Shown: positions 1 to 7,331 of the stretch, piece by piece | How positions within the stretch are numbered: the first letter of the stretch is position 1 | How the letters are laid out: each line of letters begins with the position of its first letter | Assembly (NCBI GenBank): GCA_964517795.1 | Contig: CAZFDE010000031.1 | Coordinates: 1 to 32,353 of the forward strand | DNA length: 32,353 bases | Direction: 5' to 3' | From: CAZFDE01 sp964517795 | GTDB taxonomy: Bacteria; Planctomycetota; Phycisphaerae; Sedimentisphaerales; Anaerobacaceae | Translations under genes and position numbers: made by a program | The notes under the pieces: model-generated | Database searches by the model: none | Told to the model about the DNA's origin: nothing | Seen by the model: the letters and a program-made list of their open reading frames with translations, nothing else

Positions 1-244
1 TTTGAGCCAAAATTGAGGATTTTCGTGCAATAGTTGAGCACCTTATGAGCACCTTCGTTAAGATAGAGAAAGGACAATACAGATTAATAACTCAAAACTC
101 GCGACTCATAACCCGGCCGCTTGCGGCCAACGAGCTTGTCCAGCACTTACCCTGCAAGTGCTGTGGGTGATCTCACAACGGCTTAACCGGAGCCGATAAT
201 CCGTTTCAGGATAGGGGCTTACAAAAAGAGTAACAAGTTAATAG
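1..244. other. Leader region with consecutive small hairpins
   Basis: No convincing gene is seen before accB. A short frame is open on the plus strand from base 1 to a TAG at 31-33 and could be the last ten codons of an upstream gene, but it is too short to identify. Four inverted repeats follow one another: 115-120 with 123-128 (6 bp), 141-148 with 156-163 (8 bp, 7-base loop), 179-183 with 191-195 (5 bp) and 199-202 with 209-212 (4 bp). They are more GC-rich than the flanks. They could be the tail of an upstream transcript, a small RNA or an intergenic repeat. Confidence 0.35.
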
Positions 245-273
245 TTTACAAACCAGACAAACGCGGCTATACT
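245..273 (+). promoter_or_regulatory. Sigma-70-type promoter for accBC
   Basis: TTTACA at 245-250 (five of six consensus bases) is separated by 17 bases from TATACT at 268-273 (five of six). The predicted start of transcription near 280 gives a leader of about 35 bases before accB. Confidence 0.65.
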
Positions 274-313
274 TTGGGCTTGCAAAAACAGCGTTTATTG
301 AAAGGTTTCGGCG

Positions 314-793
314 ATGAGCCATTCGGACAAGGACCTGAAAAAAATCGAAGAACTGGTCGAGCTGATGAAGAAAAACGATCTTATCGAGCTTGAGATCAGC
401 CACGGCGACGAGAAGATCCAATTGAAGCGATCGGATCCGCGACCGTCGCAGGTGACGGCAATGCCGATAGTCGCCCCGGTTGCTAACGGCGTACCCGTTC
501 AGCCGGCAGCGGCAGGCGAACCGGCCGCTGCCGCCGAACAATCGGACGACAATCTTGTCAATATCACCTCGCCGATGGTCGGGACCTTCTATTCGGCGCC
601 GGGCCCGGAGATGGACGATTTCGTTGAGATCGGCTCGGCAGTCGGTGACCAGACCGTTGTGGGCATTATCGAAGCAATGAAGGTCATGAACGAGATCAAG
701 GCCGAGACCACCGGTACGATCGCCGAGATCAAGGTCAAAAATGGTCAGGCTGTTGAGTACGGCCAGGTCCTCTTCCGCGTCAAACCGGACTAA
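314..793 (+). CDS. accB: Biotin carboxyl carrier protein of acetyl-CoA carboxylase
   Basis: Carries the biotin that shuttles carboxyl groups between biotin carboxylase and carboxyltransferase in the first step of fatty-acid synthesis (cytoplasm). The 159-residue length is usual for the family. Residues 1-40 form the charged N-terminal region, 45-80 an Ala/Pro-rich flexible linker, and 82-158 the biotinyl/lipoyl domain. The biotin attachment motif EAMKVMN places the modified lysine at residue 123, with the BCCP-type loop 'TFYSAPGP' at 91-98. An AAAGG ribosome-binding site lies about 9 bases before the ATG. accC follows after 32 bases, so the two are surely an operon. The carboxyltransferase genes accA and accD are not in the window. 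Confidence 0.96.
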   Translation: MSHSDKDLKKIEELVELMKKNDLIELEISHGDEKIQLKRSDPRPSQVTAMPIVAPVANGVPVQPAAAGEPAAAAEQSDDNLVNITSPMVGTFYSAPGPEMDDFVEIGSAVGDQTVVGIIEAMKVMNEIKAETTGTIAEIKVKNGQAVEYGQVLFRVKPD

Positions 794-825
794 GATAGCG
801 AAACGAACCTTAGCGAGAGTCAATT

Positions 826-2163
826 ATGTTCTCAAAAATTCTGATAGCCAATCGAGGGGAAATTGCCCTGCGGATCATCCGGGCCTGCCGCGAACTGGGG
901 ATCGCATCAGTCGCGGTTTTTTCTGAGGCCGACAAAGACGCACCTTATCTGAAATTAGCCAACGAGGCGATCTGCATCGGGCCGCCCAGCCCCGCCGAAA
1001 GTTATCTTAATATTCCGCGCATCATCAGTGCCGCAGAGATCGCCGATGTCGAAGCGATCCACCCGGGTTACGGCTTTTTGGCCGAGAACATCAATTTCGC
1101 CGAGATTTGCCGCGACTGCGGGATCAAGTTCATCGGCCCCAAGCCCAAAGCGATGCGAATGCTCGGCGACAAGGCCCAGGCCCGCGAACTGGCCCAAAAG
1201 ACCGGTGTCCCGGTCTCGCCCGGTTCCGAAGGTGCGATCGAAAACGAAAAAGAGGCGATGGCGATCGCCAAAGAGATCGGCTATCCGGTGATGATCAAGG
1301 CCTCGGCCGGCGGCGGCGGACGCGGTATGCGGGTCGCCCACAACGAGACCAGCTTCAAGCAGGCATTTCAGGCCGCTAAAAGTGAAGCGGACGTGGCTTT
1401 CGGCGACGATACGGTTTACCTGGAAAAATTTATCGTCGAGCCGCGGCACGTCGAGGTGCAGTTGATGGCTGATATGCACGGCAATGCGGTACATTTCTAC
1501 GAGCGGGACTGTACGATCCAGCGGCGGCACCAGAAAATCATCGAGGAATCCCCCTGTCCGGTCATCGACGAACGAACGCGGGAGACATTATGCACGGCGG
1601 CCCTGCGTCTGATCGAAGAAGCCGGCTATCATACCGCGGCAACCGCAGAATTTCTGCTCGATAAGGATCGCAACTTCTACTTTATCGAAGTCAATACCCG
1701 TATCCAGGTTGAACATACCATCAGTGAGATGATCACCGGATTCGACCTGATCGAGATGCAGATCATGGCGGCCGCGGGCGAAAAACTGCCGGTCAAGCAG
1801 CGTGACATCAAGCATAACGGTGTTTCGCTGGAATGCCGTATCAATGCCGAGGATCCCGAGAAAAATTTCGCGCCCTGTGCCGGGCCCATTACCCACTATA
1901 TCCAGCCCGGCGGGTATGGCATACGGGTCGATACGCATATCAGTCAGGGTGGAGCCGTATCGCCCTATTATGATTCGATGATTGCCAAGCTGATCTCGCA
2001 CCGCAAGACGCGGCCCGAAGCAATCGCAACCATGAAACGGGCGCTAAGTGAATTTGTGATCGAACCGGTCAAGACCACCATCCCGATCTGCACGGCAATC
2101 CTCTCACATAACCTCTTCGCCAATAACAAGGTCGATACAAGCTTCGTCGAAAAGCATTTCTAA
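826..2163 (+). CDS. accC: Biotin carboxylase, acetyl-CoA carboxylase subunit
   Basis: ATP-dependent carboxylation of the biotin on AccB using bicarbonate. The 445-residue length matches the family (about 447). The N-terminal domain begins FSKILIANRGEIALRIIRA. The ATP-grasp core has the glycine-rich lid KASAGGGGRGMR near residues 159-170. The catalytic stretch EVNTRIQVEHTISEMITG matches the family signature, with V for M and TI for PV. The C-terminal domain (from about 330) includes ECRINAEDP. It is translated just downstream of accB and ends 14 bases from the convergent lysA, with only a weak 5-bp hairpin (2163-2167 with 2175-2179) between them. Confidence 0.97.
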   Translation: MFSKILIANRGEIALRIIRACRELGIASVAVFSEADKDAPYLKLANEAICIGPPSPAESYLNIPRIISAAEIADVEAIHPGYGFLAENINFAEICRDCGIKFIGPKPKAMRMLGDKAQARELAQKTGVPVSPGSEGAIENEKEAMAIAKEIGYPVMIKASAGGGGRGMRVAHNETSFKQAFQAAKSEADVAFGDDTVYLEKFIVEPRHVEVQLMADMHGNAVHFYERDCTIQRRHQKIIEESPCPVIDERTRETLCTAALRLIEEAGYHTAATAEFLLDKDRNFYFIEVNTRIQVEHTISEMITGFDLIEMQIMAAAGEKLPVKQRDIKHNGVSLECRINAEDPEKNFAPCAGPITHYIQPGGYGIRVDTHISQGGAVSPYYDSMIAKLISHRKTRPEAIATMKRALSEFVIEPVKTTIPICTAILSHNLFANNKVDTSFVEKHF

Positions 2164-2177
2164 GCGCTCCTAATGCG

Positions 2178-3467
2178 CTAAGATTCGACATCTTGTTCAA
2201 GGACGATCAGGTCTTCGTAGCTCTGACGTTTGCGGATGACCTGGAAACCATCGCCATCAACCAGCACTTCCGGCGGCGTGCAGCGTGCATTGTAATTGCA
2301 GGCCATGGTGAATCCGTACGCCCCGGCCGTAAAGACCGCGATCAGATCCCCGCGTTTGACCGGAGGAAATTTACGGTCTTTGGCAAAGAAATCAGCTCCT
2401 TCGCAGATGGGCCCGACGATATCCACCGGCTCGGTACCCGGCAAGTTGAGGTTCTTTTGCCGCTGCGACGGCAGGAACAACTCATCGATCTGCACCGGCC
2501 AGATAAAATGAAACGCATCATACAGCGACGGGCGGATCAGGTCGTTCATCCCGGCATCGACGATCACGAATTTCTTCGAGCCGCCCTGCTTGATATAAAG
2601 TACGCGGCAAACCATGATTCCCGCATTGGCGGCAATGCTTTTGCCCGGCTCCAGAATCAACCGCAGATCTTTATCTTTCAACAAGGGCACAATCCCGTCA
2701 GCATATTCCAGCGCCGAGGGCACCGTCTGGGATTCGTAATCTGCGCCGTAGCCGCCGCCCAGATCAAGCGCTTCAATGCAATACCCTTTTTCACGCAGCG
2801 TATCGATCAGGGGCAGGACTTTTTCAACAGCGATGACATACGGATCGATCGTTCTGCCGCCGGTGCCGAGGTGAACATGGACTGCACATAAATTCACCCA
2901 TGGATTGTCCGAATAGGTATCAAAAACATTTAATGCCCGTTCGATATCAATTCCGAACTTGGTTTCTTTCTTACCGGTCTTAAGAAATTTGTGAGTTTTA
3001 TATTCGACATCGGGATTAACCCGCAGGGCGACGTTTGCCCGTGTATTTTTCCGGGCCGCCAGCGCGATCAGGTTTTCCAGTTCCGCTTCCGATTCGATAT
3101 TGAAATAGCCGATTCCGGCATCGAGCGCCTGGCAGATTTCGCGATCGGTCTTACCTACACCGGCATAGACGATTCTTTGGGCATCACCGCCGCTGCGCAG
3201 GACACGATACAGTTCGCCGCCGCTGACAATATCGAAACCGCTGCCGGCCCCAGCCAGCATTGAGAGGATATGAATATTGCTGCATGCCTTGACCGAATAA
3301 CAGATCAGGGTGTCGATATCGCGGTAGGCCTTTTGAATCTTGGTCAGATGATCGAGGAAAGTGGCTTTGCTGTAAATATAAGCCGGGGTACCCACCCGGG
3401 ATACGATACGACCGATATCCACCTGTTCGGCGAAAAGTCGGCCGCTTTGATATTTAAACGAATCCAT
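2178..3467 (-). CDS. lysA: Diaminopimelate decarboxylase
   Basis: Converts meso-diaminopimelate to lysine with pyridoxal phosphate, the last step of lysine synthesis. The 429-residue length is normal. The PLP lysine is in CYSVKAC (Lys60). HVHLGTGG and the EPGKSI phosphate-binding stretch follow in the alanine-racemase-like barrel. The C-terminal part has GPICEGADFF in place of the usual CE(S/T)xD substrate-binding motif, followed by GAYGFTMACNYN, which is typical of LysA. The start ATG at 3467 has an AGGAT ribosome-binding site. It is a single-gene unit, convergent with accC. The leader of about 44 bases is too short for a lysine riboswitch. Confidence 0.95.
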   Translation of the reverse strand: MDSFKYQSGRLFAEQVDIGRIVSRVGTPAYIYSKATFLDHLTKIQKAYRDIDTLICYSVKACSNIHILSMLAGAGSGFDIVSGGELYRVLRSGGDAQRIVYAGVGKTDREICQALDAGIGYFNIESEAELENLIALAARKNTRANVALRVNPDVEYKTHKFLKTGKKETKFGIDIERALNVFDTYSDNPWVNLCAVHVHLGTGGRTIDPYVIAVEKVLPLIDTLREKGYCIEALDLGGGYGADYESQTVPSALEYADGIVPLLKDKDLRLILEPGKSIAANAGIMVCRVLYIKQGGSKKFVIVDAGMNDLIRPSLYDAFHFIWPVQIDELFLPSQRQKNLNLPGTEPVDIVGPICEGADFFAKDRKFPPVKRGDLIAVFTAGAYGFTMACNYNARCTPPEVLVDGDGFQVIRKRQSYEDLIVLEQDVES

Positions 3468-3517
3468 ATTCTTTATCCTGATAAATTACCTATCTTAAAC
3501 TATGTTGGAAAAGAGGC

Positions 3518-3545
3518 AGTATATGGTATTTTGGGTCTTTTGCAA
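3518..3545 (-). promoter_or_regulatory. Sigma-70-type promoter for lysA
   Basis: On the minus strand, TTGCAA (3545-3540) and TATACT (3523-3518) are separated by 16 bases, giving a predicted transcription start near 3511, about 44 bases before the lysA ATG. Confidence 0.55.
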
Positions 3546-3579
3546 GCTTTTCACGAAGTGATATGGCTTAATACATCAT

Positions 3580-3625
3580 AAAAAAAAATGGAAGGTTCAG
3601 CCGTGGCTTGAGAACCTTCCATTTT
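3580..3625 (-). terminator. Rho-independent terminator of the lysine-rich gene
   Basis: A perfect 14-bp inverted repeat (3585-3598 with 3612-3625) encloses a 13-base loop that can itself pair (AGCC/GGCT). On the minus strand it is followed by a run of nine T (complement of 3588-3580, overlapping the stem end). It lies 47 bases after the stop of the 3672-3824 gene and upstream of the lysA promoter, so it separates the two units. Confidence 0.85.
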
Positions 3626-3671
3626 CGCATAACCGCCAGTTATGCTTGTTTGTTTTTACTGCGACTCGATG

Positions 3672-3824
3672 TTATTTTTTCTTCTTGGCTGTTTTTTTCT
3701 TTTTGGCTTTTTTCTTCTTAGTTGCTTTTTTCTTCTTTGTCGCTTTTTTCTTTTTCTTCTTGGCGGTTTTCTTCTTTGTTGTTTTCTTCTTTGCTGTTTT
3801 CTTTCTTGCTTTCTTCTTTGCCAT
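3672..3824 (-). CDS. Very short lysine-rich, histone H1-like protein
   Basis: A 50-residue protein of which 33 residues are Lys and one Arg; the rest are Ala and Thr apart from the initiator Met. It is built of imperfect (A/T)KKK(K) repeats, beginning MAKKKARKKTAKKK, with no acidic or hydrophobic residue. The reading frame is real: a strong AAGGAGG ribosome-binding site sits 6 bases before the ATG, the gene has its own terminator (3580-3625), and AAA, AAG, GCA, GCC, GCG, ACA, ACC and ACT codons are mixed, so it is not a simple nucleotide repeat. The composition resembles the C-terminal tails of eukaryotic H1 and the chlamydial and planctomycete Hc-like proteins, so binding to DNA or RNA is inferred. 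It has no globular domain. The hydrophobic Phe-rich frames on the opposite strand are shadows of it. Confidence 0.8.
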   Translation of the reverse strand: MAKKKARKKTAKKKTTKKKTAKKKKKKATKKKKATKKKKAKKKKTAKKKK

Positions 3825-4366
3825 TTTTTGCCTCCTTATGGCTGATTAACAATCCTTTTCTTTACGAACTACCATAGTTCCAACACAACTTATAAAACGA
3901 TCACTTATTATAATTCTATTATACATTTTTTATCGTCCGATCATTTAAAAACACTCCATAAAATTTTGTCCTGACAGACGATAGCGCACTTTTGGTAATG
4001 GCCGACGAATGAACAATTCGCGTTCACCAAAAACTATCATTAACGTGACATCTACTTTTCAATCCATATAGAAAACAAAAAATCGACGTTGACTCAAGTA
4101 CTCTGCACAAAATGCCAAATGCATTAAAATTACATTTTAATCGCGTTAAACAGCGTTTTTTTAAATTTTTAAACGTCCCGCACATCGTTGAAGCAGCCTC
4201 TTCGATCTTTAATATCATCCTGTTTACCTGCGGTGTTTTTTGTTGTAATCTTTTCGATTAACGTACATAATAAACGCTGAAAATTTTTTGTACCTGGTCA
4301 AAAAAATTTTTGAAAAAATTTAAAAAAATTAAACAAAATTACAACATTGGTGTTGTTAATTCATTG
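3825..4366. other. AT-rich divergent intergenic region
   Basis: This 542-base gap lies between the divergent lysine-rich gene and nadD. It holds a candidate promoter for each and is clearly more AT-rich than the genes around it. On the minus strand a TATAAT at 3923-3918 lies about 94 bases before the lysine-rich gene but has no good -35 box. No credible protein-coding frame is seen between about 3930 and 4240; a small unannotated RNA is possible but no structure stands out. Confidence 0.5.
4243..4271 (+). promoter_or_regulatory. Candidate promoter for nadD
   Basis: TTGTAA at 4243-4248 and CATAAT at 4266-4271 are spaced by 17 bases in an AT-rich tract, predicting a start near 4278, about 89 bases before the chosen nadD start. 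Confidence 0.45.
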
Positions 4367-4981
4367 ATGGAAACAAAAAAAATAATATTGTTCGGGGGCA
4401 CATTCGATCCGATTCATATCGGACACACCACGGTTGCGCAGGATGCGATAGAAAAAATAAAAGGCGAACAGCTTGTTTTTATCCCGGCAAAAATCTCACC
4501 TTTGAAACAGCATCATCCTCTTGCCGATCAAGTACATCGATTCAAAATGATTGAATTGGCGATATCGCAAAAACCAAAATTTTCAGTGAGCGATTACGAA
4601 TTAACAAAAAACAGCCCCTGTTATACGCTCCAAACCGTCCGTTATTTCAAGTCTCAGTATCCCGACAGCGATATTTACTGGCTGCTGGGGGCCGACAGTC
4701 TGAACGATATGGCACAGTGGTATCAGCCGGATACTCTGATCGACGAGTGCTTTGTCTGTTTTATGCTTCGGGCGGGCTATCCCAAACCCGATTTTGAGCC
4801 GTTTATCGATATCTGGGGCCCCGGTCGCGTCAATAAATTACGGGAACACATGATCGAAACGCCTTTGGTTGATATCAGCAGTACCGATATCCGCGAAAAA
4901 CTTAAAACTGGGCAGGAGGTCAGTGATATGCTCAAGCCGGAAGTTTACGCTTATATCCTTGAACATCATCTGTATCAATGA
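4367..4981 (+). CDS. nadD: Nicotinate-nucleotide adenylyltransferase
   Basis: Adenylylates nicotinate mononucleotide to deamido-NAD in NAD synthesis. The nucleotidyltransferase signature GGTFDPIHIGHT is at residues 9-20, and the C-terminal ISSTDIR motif (ATP phosphate binding) is present, with WLLGADSL and MAQWYQ in between. The ATG at 4367 (METKKIILFGG) is preferred: it puts the first strand at the N-terminus as in the family and gives 204 residues. A TTG at 4310 would add 19 residues translated from an A/T tract and is unlikely. No strong ribosome-binding site is visible. The first 60 or so codons are more AT-rich than the rest. The small membrane protein gene follows after 47 bases. Confidence 0.93.
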   Translation: METKKIILFGGTFDPIHIGHTTVAQDAIEKIKGEQLVFIPAKISPLKQHHPLADQVHRFKMIELAISQKPKFSVSDYELTKNSPCYTLQTVRYFKSQYPDSDIYWLLGADSLNDMAQWYQPDTLIDECFVCFMLRAGYPKPDFEPFIDIWGPGRVNKLREHMIETPLVDISSTDIREKLKTGQEVSDMLKPEVYAYILEHHLYQ

Positions 4982-5028
4982 AATAATGTTATTTGAAATG
5001 GATTAGCGTTTATTGAAAGGAGTCCAAG

Positions 5029-5310
5029 ATGGAACCGGTTCACCCCGAAGTCGCACCTGTGTTTGCAGGTGCATTTGTTTTAGTCATTCTGTTTATTGCG
5101 CTGTTGATACTGGCATTTACGGTATGGCTTTTTTGCCGGATTTTTTCAAAAGCCGGGTTTCACTGGGCGTTGGGATTTTTAACTCTGATCCCGTCGGTCG
5201 GTGTACTGGTGGCCTTGTTGATTTTGGCATTCGGTCAATGGCCGGTACACCAGGAATTGAAATCCCTTAAGCAGCCTCCGTCCGATCAACCGCCGGCTCA
5301 GTTCGTTTAG
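5029..5310 (+). CDS. Small two-helix inner-membrane protein
   Basis: A 93-residue protein of unknown function with an AAAGGAG ribosome-binding site 6 bases from the ATG. Two hydrophobic helices, about residues 12-37 and 47-67, flank the short polar segment CRIFSKAGFHW. A proline-rich polar tail follows. The pattern 'IF.KAGF.W.LG.L.LIP.V....LLILAFG.WP' recurs in small membrane proteins and membrane-domain fusions of many bacteria, so it probably belongs to that uncharacterised family. It is likely cotranscribed with nadD and is convergent with hypB, whose stop is only seven bases beyond its own. Confidence 0.75.
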   Translation: MEPVHPEVAPVFAGAFVLVILFIALLILAFTVWLFCRIFSKAGFHWALGFLTLIPSVGVLVALLILAFGQWPVHQELKSLKQPPSDQPPAQFV

Positions 5311-5316
5311 ACTCGT

Positions 5317-5961
5317 TCAAGTGGCTTGTTCTGCAAGCCACTGACACCATGCATCGAATCCCTGGCCGGTTTTTGCGGATACTTCAAAAATCACCAGATC
5401 GCGATTGACTTTTCGGGCGTCGGCTTTGGCCTTGTCGACATCGAAATCGACCGCATCGAGCAGGTCGATCTTATTGATCAGCATTGCTTTGGATTTAGCG
5501 AATATCGCGGGATATTTTGCGGGCTTATCATCGCCTTCGGCAACCGAAAGGACCGCAACCTTGGCGGACTCACCCAATTCAAATGCCGACGGGCAAACCA
5601 GATTGCCTACATTCTCAATGATGATGGTGTTGAGCTTATCGATGGGCAGAGAAGGTAGGGCCGTCGCGATTTGTGCGGCCGAAAGATGACAAGCGCCGTC
5701 AGTATTGATTTGCACAGCCGGGGCTTTCGTCGCTTGAATTCGCTGCGCATCAATATCGGTCTGGATATCACCTTCGATCACGGCGATATCGAGCTTATCG
5801 TTGAGCATTTCGATGGTACGAACCAAAATAGTCGTTTTGCCGGAACCGGGTGAAGAGATCATATTCAGGCAGAAAATACGATTTTCTTTGAAAAAATGAC
5901 TGTTCTGGCAGGCATACTCTTCGTTGGCCTGGAGAATTTTTTGGCCGACATTAATTTTCAT
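5317..5961 (-). CDS. hypB: Hydrogenase nickel incorporation GTPase HypB
   Basis: SIMIBI-class GTPase that, with HypA, delivers nickel to the large subunit of NiFe hydrogenase (cytoplasm). The P-loop SSPGSGKTT is at residues 36-44, the IEGDIQTDID switch region at 62-71 and the NKID guanine-specificity motif at 163-166. The metal-binding residues of the G domain (Cys91-His92 in ACHLSA and Cys123 in NLVCPS) are kept. There is no N-terminal histidine-rich nickel store and no N-terminal CxxCGC site. It is the last gene of the hyp operon, three bases after hypA, with the start at MKINVGQKIL. The length of 214 residues is normal for the short form. Confidence 0.96.
   Translation of the reverse strand: MKINVGQKILQANEEYACQNSHFFKENRIFCLNMISSPGSGKTTILVRTIEMLNDKLDIAVIEGDIQTDIDAQRIQATKAPAVQINTDGACHLSAAQIATALPSLPIDKLNTIIIENVGNLVCPSAFELGESAKVAVLSVAEGDDKPAKYPAIFAKSKAMLINKIDLLDAVDFDVDKAKADARKVNRDLVIFEVSAKTGQGFDAWCQWLAEQAT
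5320..5342. terminator. Hairpin between convergent genes, inside the hypB 3' end
   Basis: A perfect 9-bp stem (5320-5328 with 5334-5342) has a 5-base loop and starts 10 bases after the stop of the small membrane gene. It also encodes the last codons of hypB. There is no T-run on either side, so it may slow or protect transcripts rather than be a classic terminator. Confidence 0.3.
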
Positions 5962-5964
5962 CGT

Positions 5965-6309
5965 TTAGTCCTCGCTGAATTCAATGTTTTCCAATAAAAG
6001 CGGTGGATCCGGTAATAATTCCAAGTCCTCCGATTGGCACTGCGGGCACCGAGCAGATTCAAAGTCCACTTCGAATTCCTTTTGACACTGTTTGCATCGT
6101 GCCTGCAATTCTTTATGCTCAATTTCCAGTTTCATGCCTTCGCAGACCGTTCCTTTTGTAATCGCTTCGAAAGCGAGCTGTAAGATCTCATCGTTGACCG
6201 CGCTCATCAGGCCGCAGGATATCCTGGCCGAAATCGGTTCGGCGTCATATTTCTCGGCTTCGGCCTTGATAGCAATCAATAGGTGATGTGCCACAGCAGT
6301 CTCATGCAT
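5965..6309 (-). CDS. hypA: Hydrogenase nickel chaperone HypA
   Basis: Binds nickel and passes it on together with HypB. The ATG at 6309 gives MHETAVAHH, placing the essential nickel-binding His2-Glu3 at the N-terminus; an upstream TTG at 6315 would add two residues and destroy this site, so it is rejected. The zinc domain has two pairs of cysteines, CKQC and CPQC. The product is 114 residues, as usual. Its ATG overlaps the hypE stop in the sequence TGATG, a sign of coupled translation. Confidence 0.95.
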   Translation of the reverse strand: MHETAVAHHLLIAIKAEAEKYDAEPISARISCGLMSAVNDEILQLAFEAITKGTVCEGMKLEIEHKELQARCKQCQKEFEVDFESARCPQCQSEDLELLPDPPLLLENIEFSED

Positions 6310-7331
6310 CAGCAAATCCTCGGCAATTCCCGCCCGTACGGCATCTGGACAATGCGTTTGGTTCCGATCGAGGTAACCAATTCCACAACCGCGCTGTCGT
6401 ATTCATTTTCCATGGCTTCGCCGATAATCTGTGCCTCGCTGCCGAGTTGGTGTCTTCGACAAATATCGAGTACTTTTTGAGTGTCATCCGGTTTGACGAC
6501 CGCTACGAATTTTCCTTCATTGGCGATGGTCAGGACATCGAAACCAAGCATGTCGGCCGCGGCCCGGACGGTGGGATGAATGGGAATCTTATCCTGTCTG
6601 ATCTCAATATTCAGGTTCGTTTCATGAGCGATTTCGTTAAGGGTGGCCGCCAGACCGCCGCGGGTCGGATCACGCATGAACTTGACATCGCAGCCAGCGG
6701 TTAGTATTTCACCAATCAAACCTGATAAACAGGCGCAATCGCTCTTCAAGGGGGTATCGAATTTGATATCCTCCCGTTGGGAAAGAATTGTCATGCCGTG
6801 ATCGCCGATTGATCCACTAAGTACAATTTTGTCGCCTTTAGCAATGCGGCCAAAAGCCAATTCGACCCCATCGTACATAGTGCCGATTCCCGAGGTATTA
6901 ATAAACAGTTTATCCGCCGAGCCGCTTTCGACCGTTTTGGTATCGCCGGTAACGATCCCAATATCATTTTCGTTGGCTGTTTGGGCAATACTATCGAGCA
7001 CCTTTTCCAGCGTCTCAAACGGCAGTTGATCTTCAATAATAAACGATAAACTTAATGCAAGGGGTTTAGCGCCGCTGACGGCCAGGTCATTGGCGGTTCC
7101 GCAAACAGCGAGTTTGCCGATATCCCCGCCGCTGAAAAATAACGGTTTGACGACATAGCTGTCGGTGGTGAAGCATATCTTTTGGCCGTCGATCTCCAAA
7201 GAAGCGGAATCGGGAAGCTTGGCCTGCGATTTTTGGCCTAACCGCGGCAGAATCGTATTTCGTATCAGTTCTTCGGATAGTTGACCGCCGCCGCCGTGAG
7301 CGAGGAGAATATTTTTGGATGTATTTTTCAT
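6309..7331 (-). CDS. hypE: Hydrogenase maturation protein HypE (thiocarbamate dehydratase)
   Basis: Accepts the carbamoyl group made by HypF on its C-terminal cysteine and dehydrates it with ATP to a thiocyanate, the source of the cyanide ligands of the NiFe centre. It belongs to the PurM/ThiL-type ATP-binding family. The start AHGGGGQLSEELI is typical, DPTRGGLAATLNEIA is the family signature, and the protein ends ELPRIC with the required terminal cysteine (340 residues). Its ATG overlaps the hypD stop (TGATG at 7333-7329). Confidence 0.97.
   Translation of the reverse strand: MKNTSKNILLAHGGGGQLSEELIRNTILPRLGQKSQAKLPDSASLEIDGQKICFTTDSYVVKPLFFSGGDIGKLAVCGTANDLAVSGAKPLALSLSFIIEDQLPFETLEKVLDSIAQTANENDIGIVTGDTKTVESGSADKLFINTSGIGTMYDGVELAFGRIAKGDKIVLSGSIGDHGMTILSQREDIKFDTPLKSDCACLSGLIGEILTAGCDVKFMRDPTRGGLAATLNEIAHETNLNIEIRQDKIPIHPTVRAAADMLGFDVLTIANEGKFVAVVKPDDTQKVLDICRRHQLGSEAQIIGEAMENEYDSAVVELVTSIGTKRIVQMPYGRELPRIC

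Noticed and set aside
206..823. 205-codon minus-strand frame opposite accB
   Set aside because: It is the antisense shadow of accB, with no domain and with the accB promoter and start inside it.
2163..2179. Small hairpin between accC and lysA as a bidirectional terminator
   Set aside because: Only a 5-bp stem and no T-run on either strand; too weak to call.
3468..3517. Lysine riboswitch before lysA
   Set aside because: The predicted leader is about 44 bases, far shorter than the roughly 170-base lysine riboswitch.
3642..3849. Phe/Leu-rich plus-strand frames that look like membrane peptides
   Set aside because: They are the complement of the lysine codons of the 3672-3824 minus gene, which has the ribosome-binding site and terminator.
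4024..4218. 64-codon minus frame in the AT-rich gap
   Set aside because: No ribosome-binding site, no recognisable content, and amino-acid use unlike the neighbouring genes.
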